From positions 17,155,001 to 17,219,000 of the forward strand of contig OY756961.1 in assembly GCA_963580455.1 (NCBI GenBank): a stretch of 64,000 bases of DNA, in the 5' to 3' direction. A program made the translations under genes and the position numbers. The notes under the pieces were generated by a model that worked only from the letters and a program-made list of their open reading frames with translations, was not told the origin of the DNA and did no database searches. This DNA is from Euonymus europaeus. Lineage: Eukaryota > Streptophyta > Magnoliopsida > Celastrales > Celastraceae. Within the stretch, counting starts at the first letter, position 1; each line of letters begins with the position of its first letter. Positions 41,729 through 53,843 of this stretch are shown here, one piece after another.

Positions 41729-44108
41729 TGTTGGACCATAGGTCCTACATTTGTGTTTTGATGCAAAAATACATATTGGACTATTTGATTGTGCTTAACT
41801 TTGGATGAATTTGGATAAATCATGAAATGAATTATATCTACTGATTTAAGCTTCATTATATATATTTGGAATCATGTTTGATCATGTTTGATATAAATTG
41901 GATGAATCTGGACTGACTTATTTTTCGATGCTAAAATCTGTCACAACATCACACTGCGCACACGTTGGTTGAACAGTCATAACTTATTCATATGAGCTCT
42001 GATTGACTTTATTCTTGTTCTGAAAATTATTTAAGACACTCTGGAATTTTTCATTGTCAAATAGTGTCAGGTCAATTTTAAGTTTATCAGGTTCAATTTA
42101 TCTGTTGAAATAAATTCACCTGTGTAGTCATTAAACTGGGCTAGTTGAGCTTTGCATAATAAAATTGAATGACCAAATGACCTCAGTTATAAGTGAAATT
42201 TTGTATGCACATTCAGTTATATATGAAATGATTTATCATGTGCTTACTTGAATTTTATTAAGCTTATAACATGTTGATTAACCTAAGTGCTAGCATTGAA
42301 GCTCTTTGAGCTTACAAGCAAAAATGGGATGTTTTGTCATCTATTCTTTTTGTAGGCTTAATCAACTGATCATCATGAGCCTATTTGAAGTATCATGAAT
42401 CTGATTCTATTGATAAAATTTGTGCATCATGATTTGAAGCTCATTTAGACAAGTTTGGACATGGTCAACCCTATTTGGTTCAAGTTTGACACTTTGTGTG
42501 CAAGAAATGGTTCCAGCCATGTGCCTTGTGTTATTATTGCTGGAGAATTAACTCAAGAACTTCTAGAAGCTTTATTATTTGTTTTGGAGTCAACAAAGTA
42601 GAGGGAATACAAGTTTGAAATACTTGGTTGATAGTGTGCCTAACACTTGCACTATGTAGACAAGGAAGAGACAAGGGAGAGACAAGATGACATACAGTTG
42701 TAATATTTCCAGAATTTAATATGGACTTGTTTGGCATCCATTGGAGAAAGTTGCTACATATAGAAGAGTAATGTGTTTGATCCAAACAAGGTGCAACCCA
42801 TGGTGACTTTCTTGGAGAAATATGTGCAACGGCTTGATCTTCAATGGCTGAGATTAATTTCATTTGAATTAAAGAAAGGTCGAGATTTAAAGTAGCTTCA
42901 AGGGCCAAGATTTGAAGATGTATTGATCCAATGGCTGAGTTGGCTTTTGTTTGTTTTGAAGAGAGAAGGGTTGGCCATTCTTGCAAGGTGGAAGAAGCAT
43001 TTGCAAATTTCTACTAAGTGTTCAAGCTTACTTGCTCTCAACTTCATCTTCTTGATTCAAGCTTCTTCCTTGCGATCTCTTGCTACCACTTTGATTACAT
43101 TCAAGCCATCATCTTCCTATTTGAAAGAGAGATCCAAAAACTCCTTGAACCACCCCAAAATCTTTCTACCCTTGGGTACTCTTGGTGTGTTCTTGAGAGT
43201 TCTTCAACAAAGCTTCACCTAAACCTATTCTTGATCTAGTGTGAGCTTTGTGTGAGATTATAAGAGTGTTTGCTACACATTTGAATCCAAACCCATTTGA
43301 GCAACATCTTGTGAATTTGAGTGTTCTCCAATCATATATAGCCTAGAGCTAATCTTGAGAGAACCAAAATCCAAATACTTGTAAAAGTCCCTTTTGAGGG
43401 CATTACCTTTGAGAGGTGTGTGAAAGTTTAAGGTTAGCTTCAAACCTTGTTGGTGTACAAGTTTGGCGTGTTCTTGGAAACCCTAAGTTTGTGGTGAACT
43501 TGCAAAACCACATATATCCTTTAGTGGATTGGGAAATCCTAAGCTTGAGGGCTTAGGTAGTGGATGTAGGTGTGAGCACCGAACCACTATATATCCTTGT
43601 GCACACTATTTTGATTTCCTTGCTTGTATGTGTGTTAGACTTGCTGCCTTGTAGTGACTTATTTTTGATTATCATTCTATTGGTGTTATTGGTGATTTGT
43701 GTGCCTTAGAAGTTGATATTAGGGTGTTGCTTGCTGCCATTGCTTGTTGGGATATTGCTTGTGGTTGAACAACTTGTGATTAGTGAATTCTAGGTATACT
43801 TTTGATTGTTAATTTTCCAGAATACCAATCTGTCCGTGAATTGTTCATATAGCTAGACTTTGAATTTTGAGCTGAATTTTTGATATAGTGTTCATTGAGG
43901 TGTTGTAATATTTCATATCAAATTTCGTTACATTCCGAGTTGAATTGCTAGGTCAAATTGCATTTACACGATTAGTGCGCAGATTTGCATTCTTGACATT
44001 GCCTTAATCATTTGTGAGTTTTTAGGTTGTGGTTTTGTACTTGGGGTTTATACTTATTTTTTTAAAACACAATTCACCCCCCCCTCTTGTGTTAGCCTAG
44101 TGATTTCA
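41729..44108 (+). mobile_element. Solo LTR A, SIRE-like copia family (2,380 bp)
   Basis: Starts TGTTGGACCATAGG and ends GTGATTTCA, flanked by a perfect TTTTA duplication (41724-41728 and 44109-44113). AATTCACCCCCCCC lies close to the 3' end, as in SIRE/Maximus LTRs (from memory). It is about 97-98 percent identical by eye to 59054-61412. The 99-codon frame at 42923-43222 is also present in copy B but is probably chance within an LTR. Confidence 0.9.
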
Positions 44109-44113
44109 TTTTA

Positions 44114-44754
44114 GACTTCGATCCGCACCTAATTTTCTTCACTGGTAGCTGTTGTTGCAATGTTACGATTCCAGCTTCTCCATGGAACTCTACACGCTGT
44201 AAATCAAGTCATTAACGCCGATTTCAACCCAAAATGAGTTTCTTTTCCACCACTGATGGTGGTTGCAGAGGAGTCATGTTGGTGGTTCTATTGAAACGAA
44301 GGGAGTAGAAGTTGCACAAATTGATAAAAATGGAGGAAGAATAAGAGAGAAACTGGATGGAGGTAGAAGAAGAACAAAAATTTTTGAGAGAGATTCTATT
44401 TTTAGGTTTCATGAGTGGTTAATATTGAAAAAGATGATGAGTTTTTTTATTAGAAAAATATCATTTACAAGCCGTCAGATTATGCAAATAAACGCCGGAT
44501 GGTCGAGTGGTTTTCACCACTGGACCTCCCCTGGATCCATAAAGATGGGGGCCCTCCTAATGCTACTGATCCATTGTCAACTAAAGAAGTAGTGAATGTT
44601 ATGCATCACAAGGATCAATCAGTGGCTTTCTCTCTTCGAAAAGTGTTTTGAGAAAAACTAGAGGTTAGTTAATTGAGTTAATACAAGTGTAGAAGAAGAA
44701 AAAACATTATATGATGAAAGCAGATGAACCATTTAAGATAAAAAAAAAAAATAC
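44114..44754. other. Intergenic, nothing recognised
   Basis: Contains a 109-codon frame (44263-44592) without motifs. No repeat boundary identified. Confidence 0.5.
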
Positions 44755-44770
44755 TTTTTGATGTCTTATC

Positions 44771-45247
44771 TTTTTTTTTGAGACAAATTATGAATTTCAT
44801 ATAATAATCTGATCAGCAACAATTAAAGGCACTATGACCTGAGGACAACCTCCACAAAGAAGCCATTAGTAGCCGAATACACAGCAAGTTTGGCTAAAGA
44901 ATGGGCAACACTATTACAAGCTCTCTTAACATGGAAGAAAGAGCAATGAGCAAATAAAGAAGCTAAATGCACTATATCCATAAGAACAATACCACAAGGG
45001 TGGAAAGACGGAGAAGTCGATGTTGTTGCCTTGAGCACCTCCGCAGAGTCACCCTCCACTAGCACGGAAGAGACACCAATAGACAAAGCAAATTGAAGTC
45101 CAGTCATAATAGCTAAAGCCTCCGCATGGAACACGCTTAAGCCACGTCGTCTCTTAGTACATCTCGAGCCAACAACCTCACCTCCATTGTTCCGTATAAC
45201 CATCCCAAGACCAACTACATCTGACCCCATTGCAGCATCACCTCCTT
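44771..45247 (-). mobile_element. 5'-truncated LINE with C-terminal RNase H
   Basis: On the minus strand an RNase H-like domain (GDAAMGSDVVGLGMVIR, FHAEALAIMTGL, VEGDSAEV, HVKRACNSVAHSLAKLA) ends at 44832. A short 3' UTR and a poly(A) tail follow, visible as T10 at 44771. The 16-bp sequence TTTTTGATGTCTTATC flanks both sides (44755-44770 and 45248-45263). The catalytic pattern Asp, Glu, Asp is intact. Poly(A), a long target duplication and missing 5' sequence together indicate target-primed reverse transcription. Most plant L1 elements with this domain place it at the end of ORF2. Confidence 0.9.
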
Positions 45248-45263
45248 TTTTTGATGTCTTATC

Positions 45264-45853
45264 ACATATGTTTTCTTACTTTCTATTTGCAGCAAATCAA
45301 TTTTTCAATTATTTTTTATAATATGAATTAATTATATAAAATTTTATTTAGCCTAATTTCTCTCACTGGAAAAAAGGGGAAAAAACTAAGGAAGTTTTCA
45401 ATAAAGCTTAGTGAGTTAATCACTATAAAATTTGATAACAAATAGGGGGTTGGCTTATCCCATAAAGTATAGACAGGGAATAAAGGAGGTTAATGATTTC
45501 TTAAACTTCATGATATTGTCAGGAAACGTTGATCCAAGAGTAATCGAAGGCATAAACTATTTCTTCAATATTACCATCTCTCCAAATATTTGACTGACTG
45601 TAGGTGGAGCTGCATTTTTCATATGCAGGCTGGAGCAGCATTTTCCATGGAAGCAACCTCAAAAACTTTCCTCTGATGTAGGGAAATTAAAAATAAGTGA
45701 TTAAAGTAATGGATTAGAACCTGGATTAGACAAATTAGCATTGCTTGATCATTATCCACCACCACCTAGAAGCACTTGCAGATGGGCCTCACGGAGGACT
45801 CGTACAAAGAGAGAAAAAGCCTGACTATTAGGTATTCCAACTCTACATAATCT
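45264..45853. other. Intergenic, possible unrecognised exon
   Basis: No repeat boundary seen. On the minus strand, ending near 45758, a short open stretch (CRVGIPNSQAFSLF) follows a possible acceptor at the Reina insertion site. I cannot name it. Confidence 0.35.
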
Positions 45854-45859
45854 GCAACG

Positions 45860-46114
45860 TGATAAGACCCGTTCAAACCTTAACCCTAGCACAGATTAAT
45901 CAAGAAGGAAAGAATGCAAGAACAAAGAGATGGAGAAGAAAAGATTCTTCATTTCCAGTAATTTCCAAAAGTAGTTTTATTTGTACAACTAACAACCTTT
46001 ATAATAGCCAATTACCACCGACTTATTCTTAATGGCCAATACCAACATGACACGTCAGTAACTAACTCACTTGGGCTAAACCAAGTTAACTAACAAATAA
46101 TTGGACACGTATCA
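45860..46114 (-). repeat. 3' LTR of the Reina-like element
   Basis: 255 bp, TGATAAGACCC...ACACGTATCA on the plus strand. Confidence 0.92.
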
Positions 46115-46167
46115 TTACTCCTCCCTTTAAAGAACCTTGTCCCCAAGGTGCACCATGAATGAAAAAC

Positions 46168-49100
46168 TCAAAACTGGAATGCAGGAAATCGAGCAATGAA
46201 GGAGTCAAAGTCTTCCCAAGTGGCTGCTTCAGGAGGATGATCCTGCCAGTGGATCAAAAGTTGAGTTCCTGCCACTGCACCTTTCTTATATATTCTCCTA
46301 TCCAAAACTTTGAGTGGCAAGTTTTGGATTAAACCATTATCAGTAACATTTGGCAGATTGACAGTAGGTGTCATAGTAGGACCCAGATGTTTTTTCAAAA
46401 AACTAACATGGAAGACAGGATGTATGCGTGTATCAGGAGGCAACTTGATCTTGTAAGCTACCGAACCAACCCTAGCCAACACTTCGTATGGACCATAGAA
46501 CCTGGGATGTAACTTTGTAAATGAATGAGTGGCCAAAGCTGGTAACTGATATGGAGTTAACTTGACATACACCATATCCCCAATATCAAACTCTCTCTCA
46601 ATACGATGTTTGTTAGTTTGAGTTGTCATCCTTTCTTGGGCAACCTGCAAATTATGCTTTAATAATGACAACATGCCATCACGGTCCAGCAAAGTTTGCT
46701 CCAACACATTCAGCTTAGCAGAACCCTTCTCATAACTTGCAAACACTGGTGGAGGATAACCATAAACCACCTCAAATGGAGTAATGTTGGCAGATGAATG
46801 GTGATTAGTATTATAACTCCATTCAGCCCAAGAAAGCCATTGAAGCCATTGCTTAGGTTGAAGACTTGTAAAACAACGTAAATAAGTCTCCAAACACCTG
46901 TTAACCACCTCAGTTTGTCCATCACTTTGAGGGTGATAACCAGAACTCATGCACAATTGTGATCCCTGGAGTTTGAAAAACTCTTTCCAAAAAACACTTA
47001 AGAAAATGGGGTCTCGGTCACTCACAATAGTTCTTGGCATTCCATGTAATTTAAAGATGTTATCAATAAAGATCTGTGCCACTCCTGCAGCAGTATATGG
47101 ATGTGCCAAAGCCAAGAAATGTGCATACTTAGATAACCTATCCACCACTACCATGATGACGGATTTACCTCTACAATTAGGTAAAGCAACAATGAAATCC
47201 ATGCTTATGTCTTGCCAAACTTGTTCTGGGATTGGTAATGGCTGAAGTAAACCAGGAGGAGCTATAGTCTCATATTTATTCTGCTGACAAGGATTGCATT
47301 CTGCCACCATTGTTCTAACGTGCTTCTTCATTCCAGGCCAATAAAAACATCTCTTTAATCTCTGATATGTTTTCTGGACTCCTGGATGTCCAGCAATAGG
47401 AGATGAATGGCACTCATCAAATACCTTAGTCCTCCATGGAGATTCAGGACTTAAAACAATTCTGGATTTGTATTTCAAAAACCCATTGTCATAAGTATAC
47501 TTGTTCACGTGATCACTTCCTGTGAAAGACTTCATTTCCTGGATCTTCTGGAGAATCCAAACATCAGATTCATTATATCTTCGTAACTCATCCAACCAAC
47601 ATGAATAAGGATAAGAAATTGAAGAACAATCAAATTTGAGCAAATCAACATTTCTTGTATCAGAGATTCTGGAGAGAGCATCTGCAACTACATTTTATGT
47701 TCCTTTTTTGTATTGAATTTCATAATCATAACCCAATAGTTTGGCCACCCATTTCTGTTGAAAAGCAATAGTAGCCCGCTGATGTAGAAAATACTGCAAA
47801 CTCTGATGATCTGATCTAATAATGAAATGCCTGCCTTGCAAATAATTGTGCCATTTTTTGATAGCATGCACAATAGCAATCAGCTCTTTCTCATATGTAG
47901 AAAGAGCCTGATTCTTAAGACCCAAGCTGGTACTAGTGAAGGCTATTGGCCTCCCTTGTTGTTGCAGTACAGCTCCTACGCCTGTGTCAGAAGCATCACA
48001 CTCAATCTCAAATGGTTTATTAAAATCAGGTAATGCCAAAACTTGAGAAGAAACCATGATCTGCTTCAACTGTGTAAATGCCTGAGTAGCCAAATCAGTC
48101 CAGACAAAGTTGTTCTTTTTTGTCAATTGATATAAAGGTCTGCAAACCTTGCCATATTCTGGGACAAATTTTCTGTAATAACCAGTGAGTCCCAGGAAAC
48201 CTCTCAAAGATTTGACTGAAGTAGGGATAGGCCAGTCCATAATAGTCTTAATTTTGCAAGGATCTGCTGCCACTCCACTCCTGGACACAACATGTCCTAG
48301 ATACTCTACCTTATCTGTCCCAAAGACACATTTTTGCTTCTTAACCAACAAATGATGTTGCTGTAAAACTTCAAATACCCGCTGTAAATCCAAGAGATGC
48401 TGTGCTCAGTCTACACTATATATAAGTATATCATCAAAAAAAACCAGCACAAACTTTCTCAAATATGGCTTGAATATATGATTCATGAGGCTCTGAAATG
48501 TTGCTGGAGCATTGGTAAGCCCAAAAGGCATTACCAAAAATTCATAATGACCCTCATGTGTCCTAAATGCTGTCTTTTCAATATCACTGGGGTGCATCCT
48601 AATTTGATGATAGCCTGACCTTAAATCCAGCTTTGTAAAAAATTGTGAACCATATAATTCATCCAACAAATCATCAATTAAAGGAATAGGATATTTATCC
48701 TTTACAGTTAATTGATTCAAGTCTCTATAGTCCATGCACATTCGCCAAGTTCCTTCCTTCTTTTTAACAAGAAGAACAGGAGATGAAAAAGGACTATGAC
48801 TATCTCGGATAAAACCTGCTTGGAGTAATTCTTGGACAGCCTTTTCAATCTCAGTTTTTTGAACTGGTCCATACTGATAAGGCCTCTTACTAGTAGGTTT
48901 TGCTCCAGGAATTAAGGGAATTCTGTGATCATGCTGTCTTACTGGTGGTAAGGCATTTGGACTCTGGAAGAGGGAATCATAACATGTCAACAATTGTTGA
49001 AGTTCCTCCTGCTGAGGGATAGTTAACAACACTTCAGATGCAGGTTGCAACAACTCTTGAGAATATAAAAGTAGGCCAAGACTAACAGTTTGAAGATCTT

Positions 49101-50646
49101 TTTCCATCTGAGATAAAGAAATATCTTGAACCAAAGAATGATTAGAGAAATCACTCTGTAATTTGTACACGCTACCAGCAACTGTGAATTCCATAGTTAA
49201 GGACTGGAAATCCCAAAGAATTGGACTAATAGTAGTTAGCCACTGTACTCCCATCACCACATCGCAACCCCTTAATGGCAAAACATATAAATCTGTGGAA
49301 CATTTGTAATCTCCCAACTGTAAAGGAATTGATCTACAAGTACCAAATCCTGTAACCTTTCCACCATCTGCCACCTTAACTTCAAATGGTGCAGTCTTAT
49401 GGCATTTCCAATCTATATGTCTAAGCAACTTGGAATCCAAAAAGTTGTGAGTACTACCCGAATCAAGTAAAATCAAAACAGAATATCCATTAACCAATCC
49501 CCTCAGTTTCATAGTTTTGATGGACTGATCCGCAGTAGTGCCATAAAAAGCACTCACACTTAATTCCATTTGTTGACAAACTAAGGCAGTCTCTACTGTG
49601 TCATCCTCATCACTATAATTGTCATCAAAATCAACCTCTAACAGTAGCAATTGTTTCCTGTCACACTTGTGACCTCTGATGTACTTCTCATCACAATAAA
49701 AACACAAGCCTTTCATTTTTCTATCCTGAACCTCCTCAGGGGAAATCTTTTTTAATGGCAAGTCTGTTGCATTATTTTTTGTAGTTGGTGAATCAGCTTG
49801 TTTGGCAGGTAGCAAAGTTTTTGTCACAGGCACAAAAGGCTTAGTAAATGGTTTAGACAAAGGAGATTTAAGATGACTCAATTTCGCATCAAGCTGAAAC
49901 GCTATAGCAATGGCATCATTGACAGTTTCAGGTTTCCAAAGCTTGACATCATATTTCAATTCAGGTTTCAGTCCACCACAAAAACAACTCTTCAGTAGGG
50001 CTGGACTAATTCCTATGGTACGATTTGCTAATCTACGAAATTCAATTACAAATTCCTTGAGGATACCTGTTTGTTTGAGATTGAACAATGCCTCAGCACT
50101 ATCATCAAATTTTGATGGTCCAAATTCACGGGAAAATGCTCGGGTGAAATCCTCCCATAGTGGAGTTGTCCTCAAACAGTCCATCCATCGAAACCACTGC
50201 AAGATTTCTTTCTCAATACTGAAGGAAACTACCACAACCTTCTGATTATCATGTGTATGATGATATGAAAAGTATTGTTCTGCACGGTAGATCCAAGCAA
50301 GAGGATCATCTCCCTCAACAAATCTTGGAAATTCAACCTTTTGTTGAGTAGGTCGTTGCACTTGACGAGGATCTGGACCGCCAAATCTACGGACAGATCG
50401 ACTAGATCCAGGTTCATCGACGCCATCCTCAACATGAGTAGTACGAGACAAATCGCGACGGAGACGATCAAATTCAGAAGTTAATTTTGTGTCCATTCTT
50501 GCTTCAAATGAATTTGCCAGACTTGCTATTTCACCATTAACATGAGAATGAAGGTGCTCAAAAGCCTCAGAAAGCTTGTCGATCAAGGCTTCCACATTCG
50601 TCATTCGTGTATCCATGGTTGCTGCTCGTGTAAGATGGCGAGGCAT
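46168..50646 (-). pseudogene. Reina-like gag-pol polyprotein with two nonsense codons
   Basis: One frame of about 1,490 codons from [15 protein letters not shown] (Met at 50646; an earlier in-frame Met at 50697 lies in the LTR). Order: gag with coiled coil and zinc finger [14 protein letters not shown]; protease [12 protein letters not shown] with FFDD in place of YVDD near 48430; RNase H ECDASDTGVGAV; integrase finger, VSDRDPIF and DGQTEVVNR; and a chromodomain tail (LIHWQDHPPEAATWEDF). Stops: TGA at 48408-48406 after LIYSVD, where the family has Trp, and TAA at 47697-47695 after YKKGT, where it has Gln. Both are C:G to T:A changes. No frameshifts were seen. An otherwise well-kept element. 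Confidence 0.92.
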
Positions 50647-50680
50647 GCACAGGAAGGGAATCGTAGTCCTCCGATACCAA

Positions 50681-50935
50681 TGATAAGACCCGTTCAAACC
50701 TTAACCCTAGCACAGATTAATCAAGAAGGAAAGAATGCAAGAACAAAGAGATGGAGAAGAAAAGATTCTTCATTTCCAGTAATTTCCAAAAGTAGTTTTA
50801 TTCGTACAACTAACAACCTTTATAATAGCCAATTACTACCGACTTATTCTTAATGGCCAATACCAACATGACACGTCAGTAACTAACTCACTTGGGCTAA
50901 ACCAAGTTAACTAACAAATAATTGGACACGTATCA
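50681..50935 (-). repeat. 5' LTR of the Reina-like element
   Basis: 255 bp; differs from the 3' LTR at TTCGTAC/TTTGTAC and TACTACC/TACCACC. Confidence 0.92.
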
Positions 50936-50941
50936 GCAACG

Positions 50942-51749
50942 TCACTTCAATAAACAAAAATTAATTCAAAAGATAGATTCAAATCGTTTACATGGAAGAA
51001 AAAAAGAAGAAGAAACTCCTAAATCAAAATCAAATTTTGCTAAAACAAGATCAATCAATGAATAGGTTACCTACTGGCTTTGGTTATCTGGAAAGAAAGA
51101 CTTCCAATCAACTGTTACTTCTCCTTTTTCTCACAACAGTGCACAGACACAACTCAGAGATCATCCTCATGGCCTCGGGGATTTGTCCAAAATCACTCAT
51201 CCCCATCGGTGAAGTCAATGTTGGTCAAGAACCAACTGACAATGGCTAAGGAAACCCTCCCCAATGCTTTGTGTCGTTTGGGATTCTTGGACCGTAAAGA
51301 AGACGCTTAGAATGGATAATGGGCTTACGAATGAAATAGCCCAAATAAAAACACAGATGGAATGGATATGTAACATAACTCATGGGCTAGAGCATTAGCC
51401 AAAAAAAACTAATTTAAGGGTAATTAGTTAACAAAGCTTCAATCTTATCTATGACAAATAAGAAGCTTTTGAAGGAACGAAATGGACAAAACGTCTCATA
51501 TAGATGTACTACTAAATACAAAAAAGGACAAAATTACATAGATGTTCATAATAAGTGATAATAAAATAATTCAATTAATGCCAACAAATATGAAATCAGT
51601 TAATCTAAAACTGATATATTATATAGATATAGCTGAAAAATTATTATTTGACATAAATTAACTAAAACTTTATCTCAATGTGGTAAAATTAGCCATAACA
51701 CAGCTTCAAACATTACACAATATATATTAAAAATATATAACCAAAAAAA
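50942..51749. other. Intergenic, nothing recognised
   Basis: Flank of the Reina-like insertion, contiguous with 45264-45853 before that insertion. Frames at 50992-51310 have no family resemblance. AT-rich after 51420. Confidence 0.5.
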
Positions 51750-52448
51750 TACTACACCAAAAAGGGTCATAGATGATAGATAAAAACTGTCATAAAGGGA
51801 ACTACATGACAGTTTTCAATTTTGTCATCTGTCACAATCATCTTTTTATAACAGTAAAAACATCTGCCATGAATTCATGATAAATATTAATAATCATAAA
51901 TCTATCACATTTTTTAATTAATTTTGATTAATATTTTGGCAGGTATTAACTTTTTGTGATTGATTTTTTCTGTCACGAGATTCAAAAATATTTTAATTTT
52001 AATATAAATACTATTTTTAATTTATTTATTTACCCCTGTTTTTGAAATTCATTTACAGATTTGATATATGAAATAAAATTAAATTGGACAAAATTGAATT
52101 CAAAAGCATTATAATATACTGCATAATATTACATAACTAATAAAACCAGATTAAATGATATAGATAAAGTATTCAAATCTCAATACATACATTGTCATGT
52201 AATATAACTTTGGACGAAAGGACGCGGTTCATACATTGTATCTAGCTTGTACAATCCTAAAAGACTGAATTCACAGCTTCACAATTCACATTAATTTGGT
52301 TCTACATATACAAAATATAATATACATGAACCATACCCAAGATGACATTCATAGCGTACGCAATGCGATGGACCTGCAATAGAGAGTAGAAATTATCTAA
52401 TGTAAAATTGATTGATACTTGGTAGTTGATTAAACTCATGCGAATATC

Positions 52449-52619
52449 TCAAGCAAGGAAGTCTTCCAGGGCCTTTAGATCAAGTAAAGAAACCTGTAGG
52501 TCTAGCAGCATAGCTTCAATCATATGAGCTAAAGGTGGCTTGTCACTATTTTCAGGAGGGGAAGGTTTAGTTGGCCTACTTGGATGAACTTCGCCAGCTT
52601 TCTCAGTGTGAATGTCAAA
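52449..52619 (-). pseudogene. Captured 3'-terminal exon of unknown origin
   Basis: After a splice acceptor (CAATATTGCAG, minus strand) an open exon reads FDIHTEKAGEVHPSRP, continues through a Pro-rich part to MIEAMLLDLQVSLLDL and stops at TGA 52451-52449. It is acidic with a Leu-rich helix at the C-terminus. Codon usage and the clean acceptor look like a genuine host exon, but I do not recognise the gene. Confidence 0.5.
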
Positions 52620-52751
52620 CTGCAATATTGAAACAAGTATCTTTCTGTTAATGAAAACTAAGCATAATAAAATAAGGAGCCGTTACGTAAGGTGTGTAAC
52701 GAATCAAGCAAAACAAAAGACAATCTATTGCATCAGAAAAGAAAGATGTTT

Positions 52752-52896
52752 TTAGCAGTGTCCTGTGTTGAAGATTAAAATGTCATGGGAGCTTGGATTC
52801 TCTGCCCATATGCCTTCAGCAACATCAATGTCAACTCTAAAACCCTCCTTATATCCAAGAGACTCCAACTCCCCAACATTAGTGTTAGCGGAACAC
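52752..52896 (-). pseudogene. Captured exon of a TRICHOME BIREFRINGENCE-LIKE (PC-esterase) gene
   Basis: Acceptor TTAATGCAG precedes an exon encoding LESLGYKEGFRVDIDV and SSHDILIFNTGH before TAA at 52754-52752. The DILIFNTGH block is highly characteristic of plant TBL/PMR5 polysaccharide O-acetyltransferases, where it is normally followed by WWW; here the reading ends GHC-stop. The parent protein acts in the Golgi on cell-wall polymers. The fragment covers only a small central part, so it has no enzymatic potential. Confidence 0.75.
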
Positions 52897-53138
52897 CTGC
52901 ATTAAGCAAGATTGAAGCAAGCCCACAATAAAATTCTAGAATTTCCATTTCACGTATTTTTAGATATTTACAAGGATAATAATTTCAAGTTGTCAAGAGG
53001 TATGTATAATCAAACATACATAATATAATGAGGTGCATTTCACCAATGTATATAAAATCGAAGGAAGTAGTAACCCAAATGCTCTTAGCCACAATGATAA
53101 ATTAAAGCAGGATATATATATATATGAAAAACAAACAT

Positions 53139-53342
53139 CTAATTTGTTATGAGTTGTCTAAACTCATCCTCTAGCTTTGAGATAGCTTTTGAAAGTAAGT
53201 TATTGGCATGGTTAAGAACTCCAAAACTACTCTTAAAACTTTTGTTGCTGCTGAAAAACTTAACATTGGCTCTCAGTTGGTCTATTGCCTCCAAGTAGCT
53301 TTCAAGGTCCTCATGTGGCCATCTTAGAATCTTAGCCTCTGC
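53139..53342 (-). pseudogene. Captured EXO70 exon (exon 3-like)
   Basis: Acceptor AAATTTAG precedes AEAKILRWPHEDLESYLEAI, then FFSSNKSFKSSFGVLNHANN and SKAISKLEDEFRQL before TAG at 53141-53139. This closely follows the N-terminal helical region of the exocyst subunit EXO70A1. The parent protein tethers secretory vesicles at the plasma membrane. The reading leaves the family after EFRQL. Confidence 0.85.
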
Positions 53343-53638
53343 CTAAATTTGACAGTTAAAAAAATAGCATTGGGACACATGATTCTGTGCAATAAAGTAA
53401 CATGCATGAAGCCTTTATCTATGAGAGTGATAAAAATATCCAATTTACTTCTACTGCTATTGAGCGATCAGATCGTTCTTAGTCCTTGAAACCCAAAATC
53501 ATAGCAGTATCTTAGAGGAATAATTTTTAACTTCAAATTATAGGATCAAACACATTTATAAACTCTTCGCCTAAGTCAGGTTCTATACCAATATCCATTT
53601 GTTCTCCTGTGGAATATGAACCAAAAAGAAGTGCATAC

Positions 53639-53735
53639 CTTTCGTGTGAGGTTGAATTCTGCCAAAATAACCTCTGCAGCCTTTAACTTCTTATCAATAT
53701 TCTTGTGGGCTATCCTAATGGAGTGCGTCCTTATC
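53639..53735 (-). pseudogene. Captured EXO70 exon (exon 2-like) with a 1-nt insertion
   Basis: Acceptor TTTTCGTAG is followed by IRTHSIRIAHKN in frame. After an extra A (CACAAGAAATATTG) the continuation DKKLKAAEVILAEF is in the next frame. Donor AAG|GTATGC closes the exon at 53639. Both exon edges correspond to EXO70A1 gene structure, where IRTHSIRKAHENID follows MRPTQ. Confidence 0.82.
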
Positions 53736-53843
53736 TACGAAAATCAAAATTATAGAAATGATTCAAAACCATCAGTGGTAGATTTGATAACCTCCCTCAA
53801 TTCAAAAACGAAATGGAATAAATCCCCAATTTGATTGAAAAAC

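Larger units (their letters stand above)
45860..50935 (-). mobile_element. Complete Ty3 chromovirus (Reina-like), minus strand
   Basis: LTRs of 255 bp at 45860-46114 and 50681-50935 differ at two positions by eye. GCAACG flanks the element (45854-45859 and 50936-50941). The primer site next to the 5' LTR reads TGGTATCGGAGG on the minus strand, close to the initiator-Met type, and the polypurine tract AAAGGGAGGAG precedes the 3' LTR. Short LTRs, one long polyprotein and a C-terminal chromodomain fit Reina. Confidence 0.92.

Noticed and set aside
42923..43222. 99-102 codon ORFs inside solo LTR A, with counterparts at 60226-60542 in solo LTR B
   Set aside because: They lie in LTR sequence, occur in two overlapping frames, and are shared only because the LTRs are related. 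No motif.
44490..44520. TGGTCGAGTGG resembling an RNA polymerase III box A
   Set aside because: No box B follows at the proper distance and no cloverleaf can be drawn, so no tRNA or SINE was called.
50646..50697. Met at 50697 as Reina gag start
   Set aside because: It lies in the 5' LTR upstream of the primer site; the Met at 50646 begins the usual gag N-terminus.
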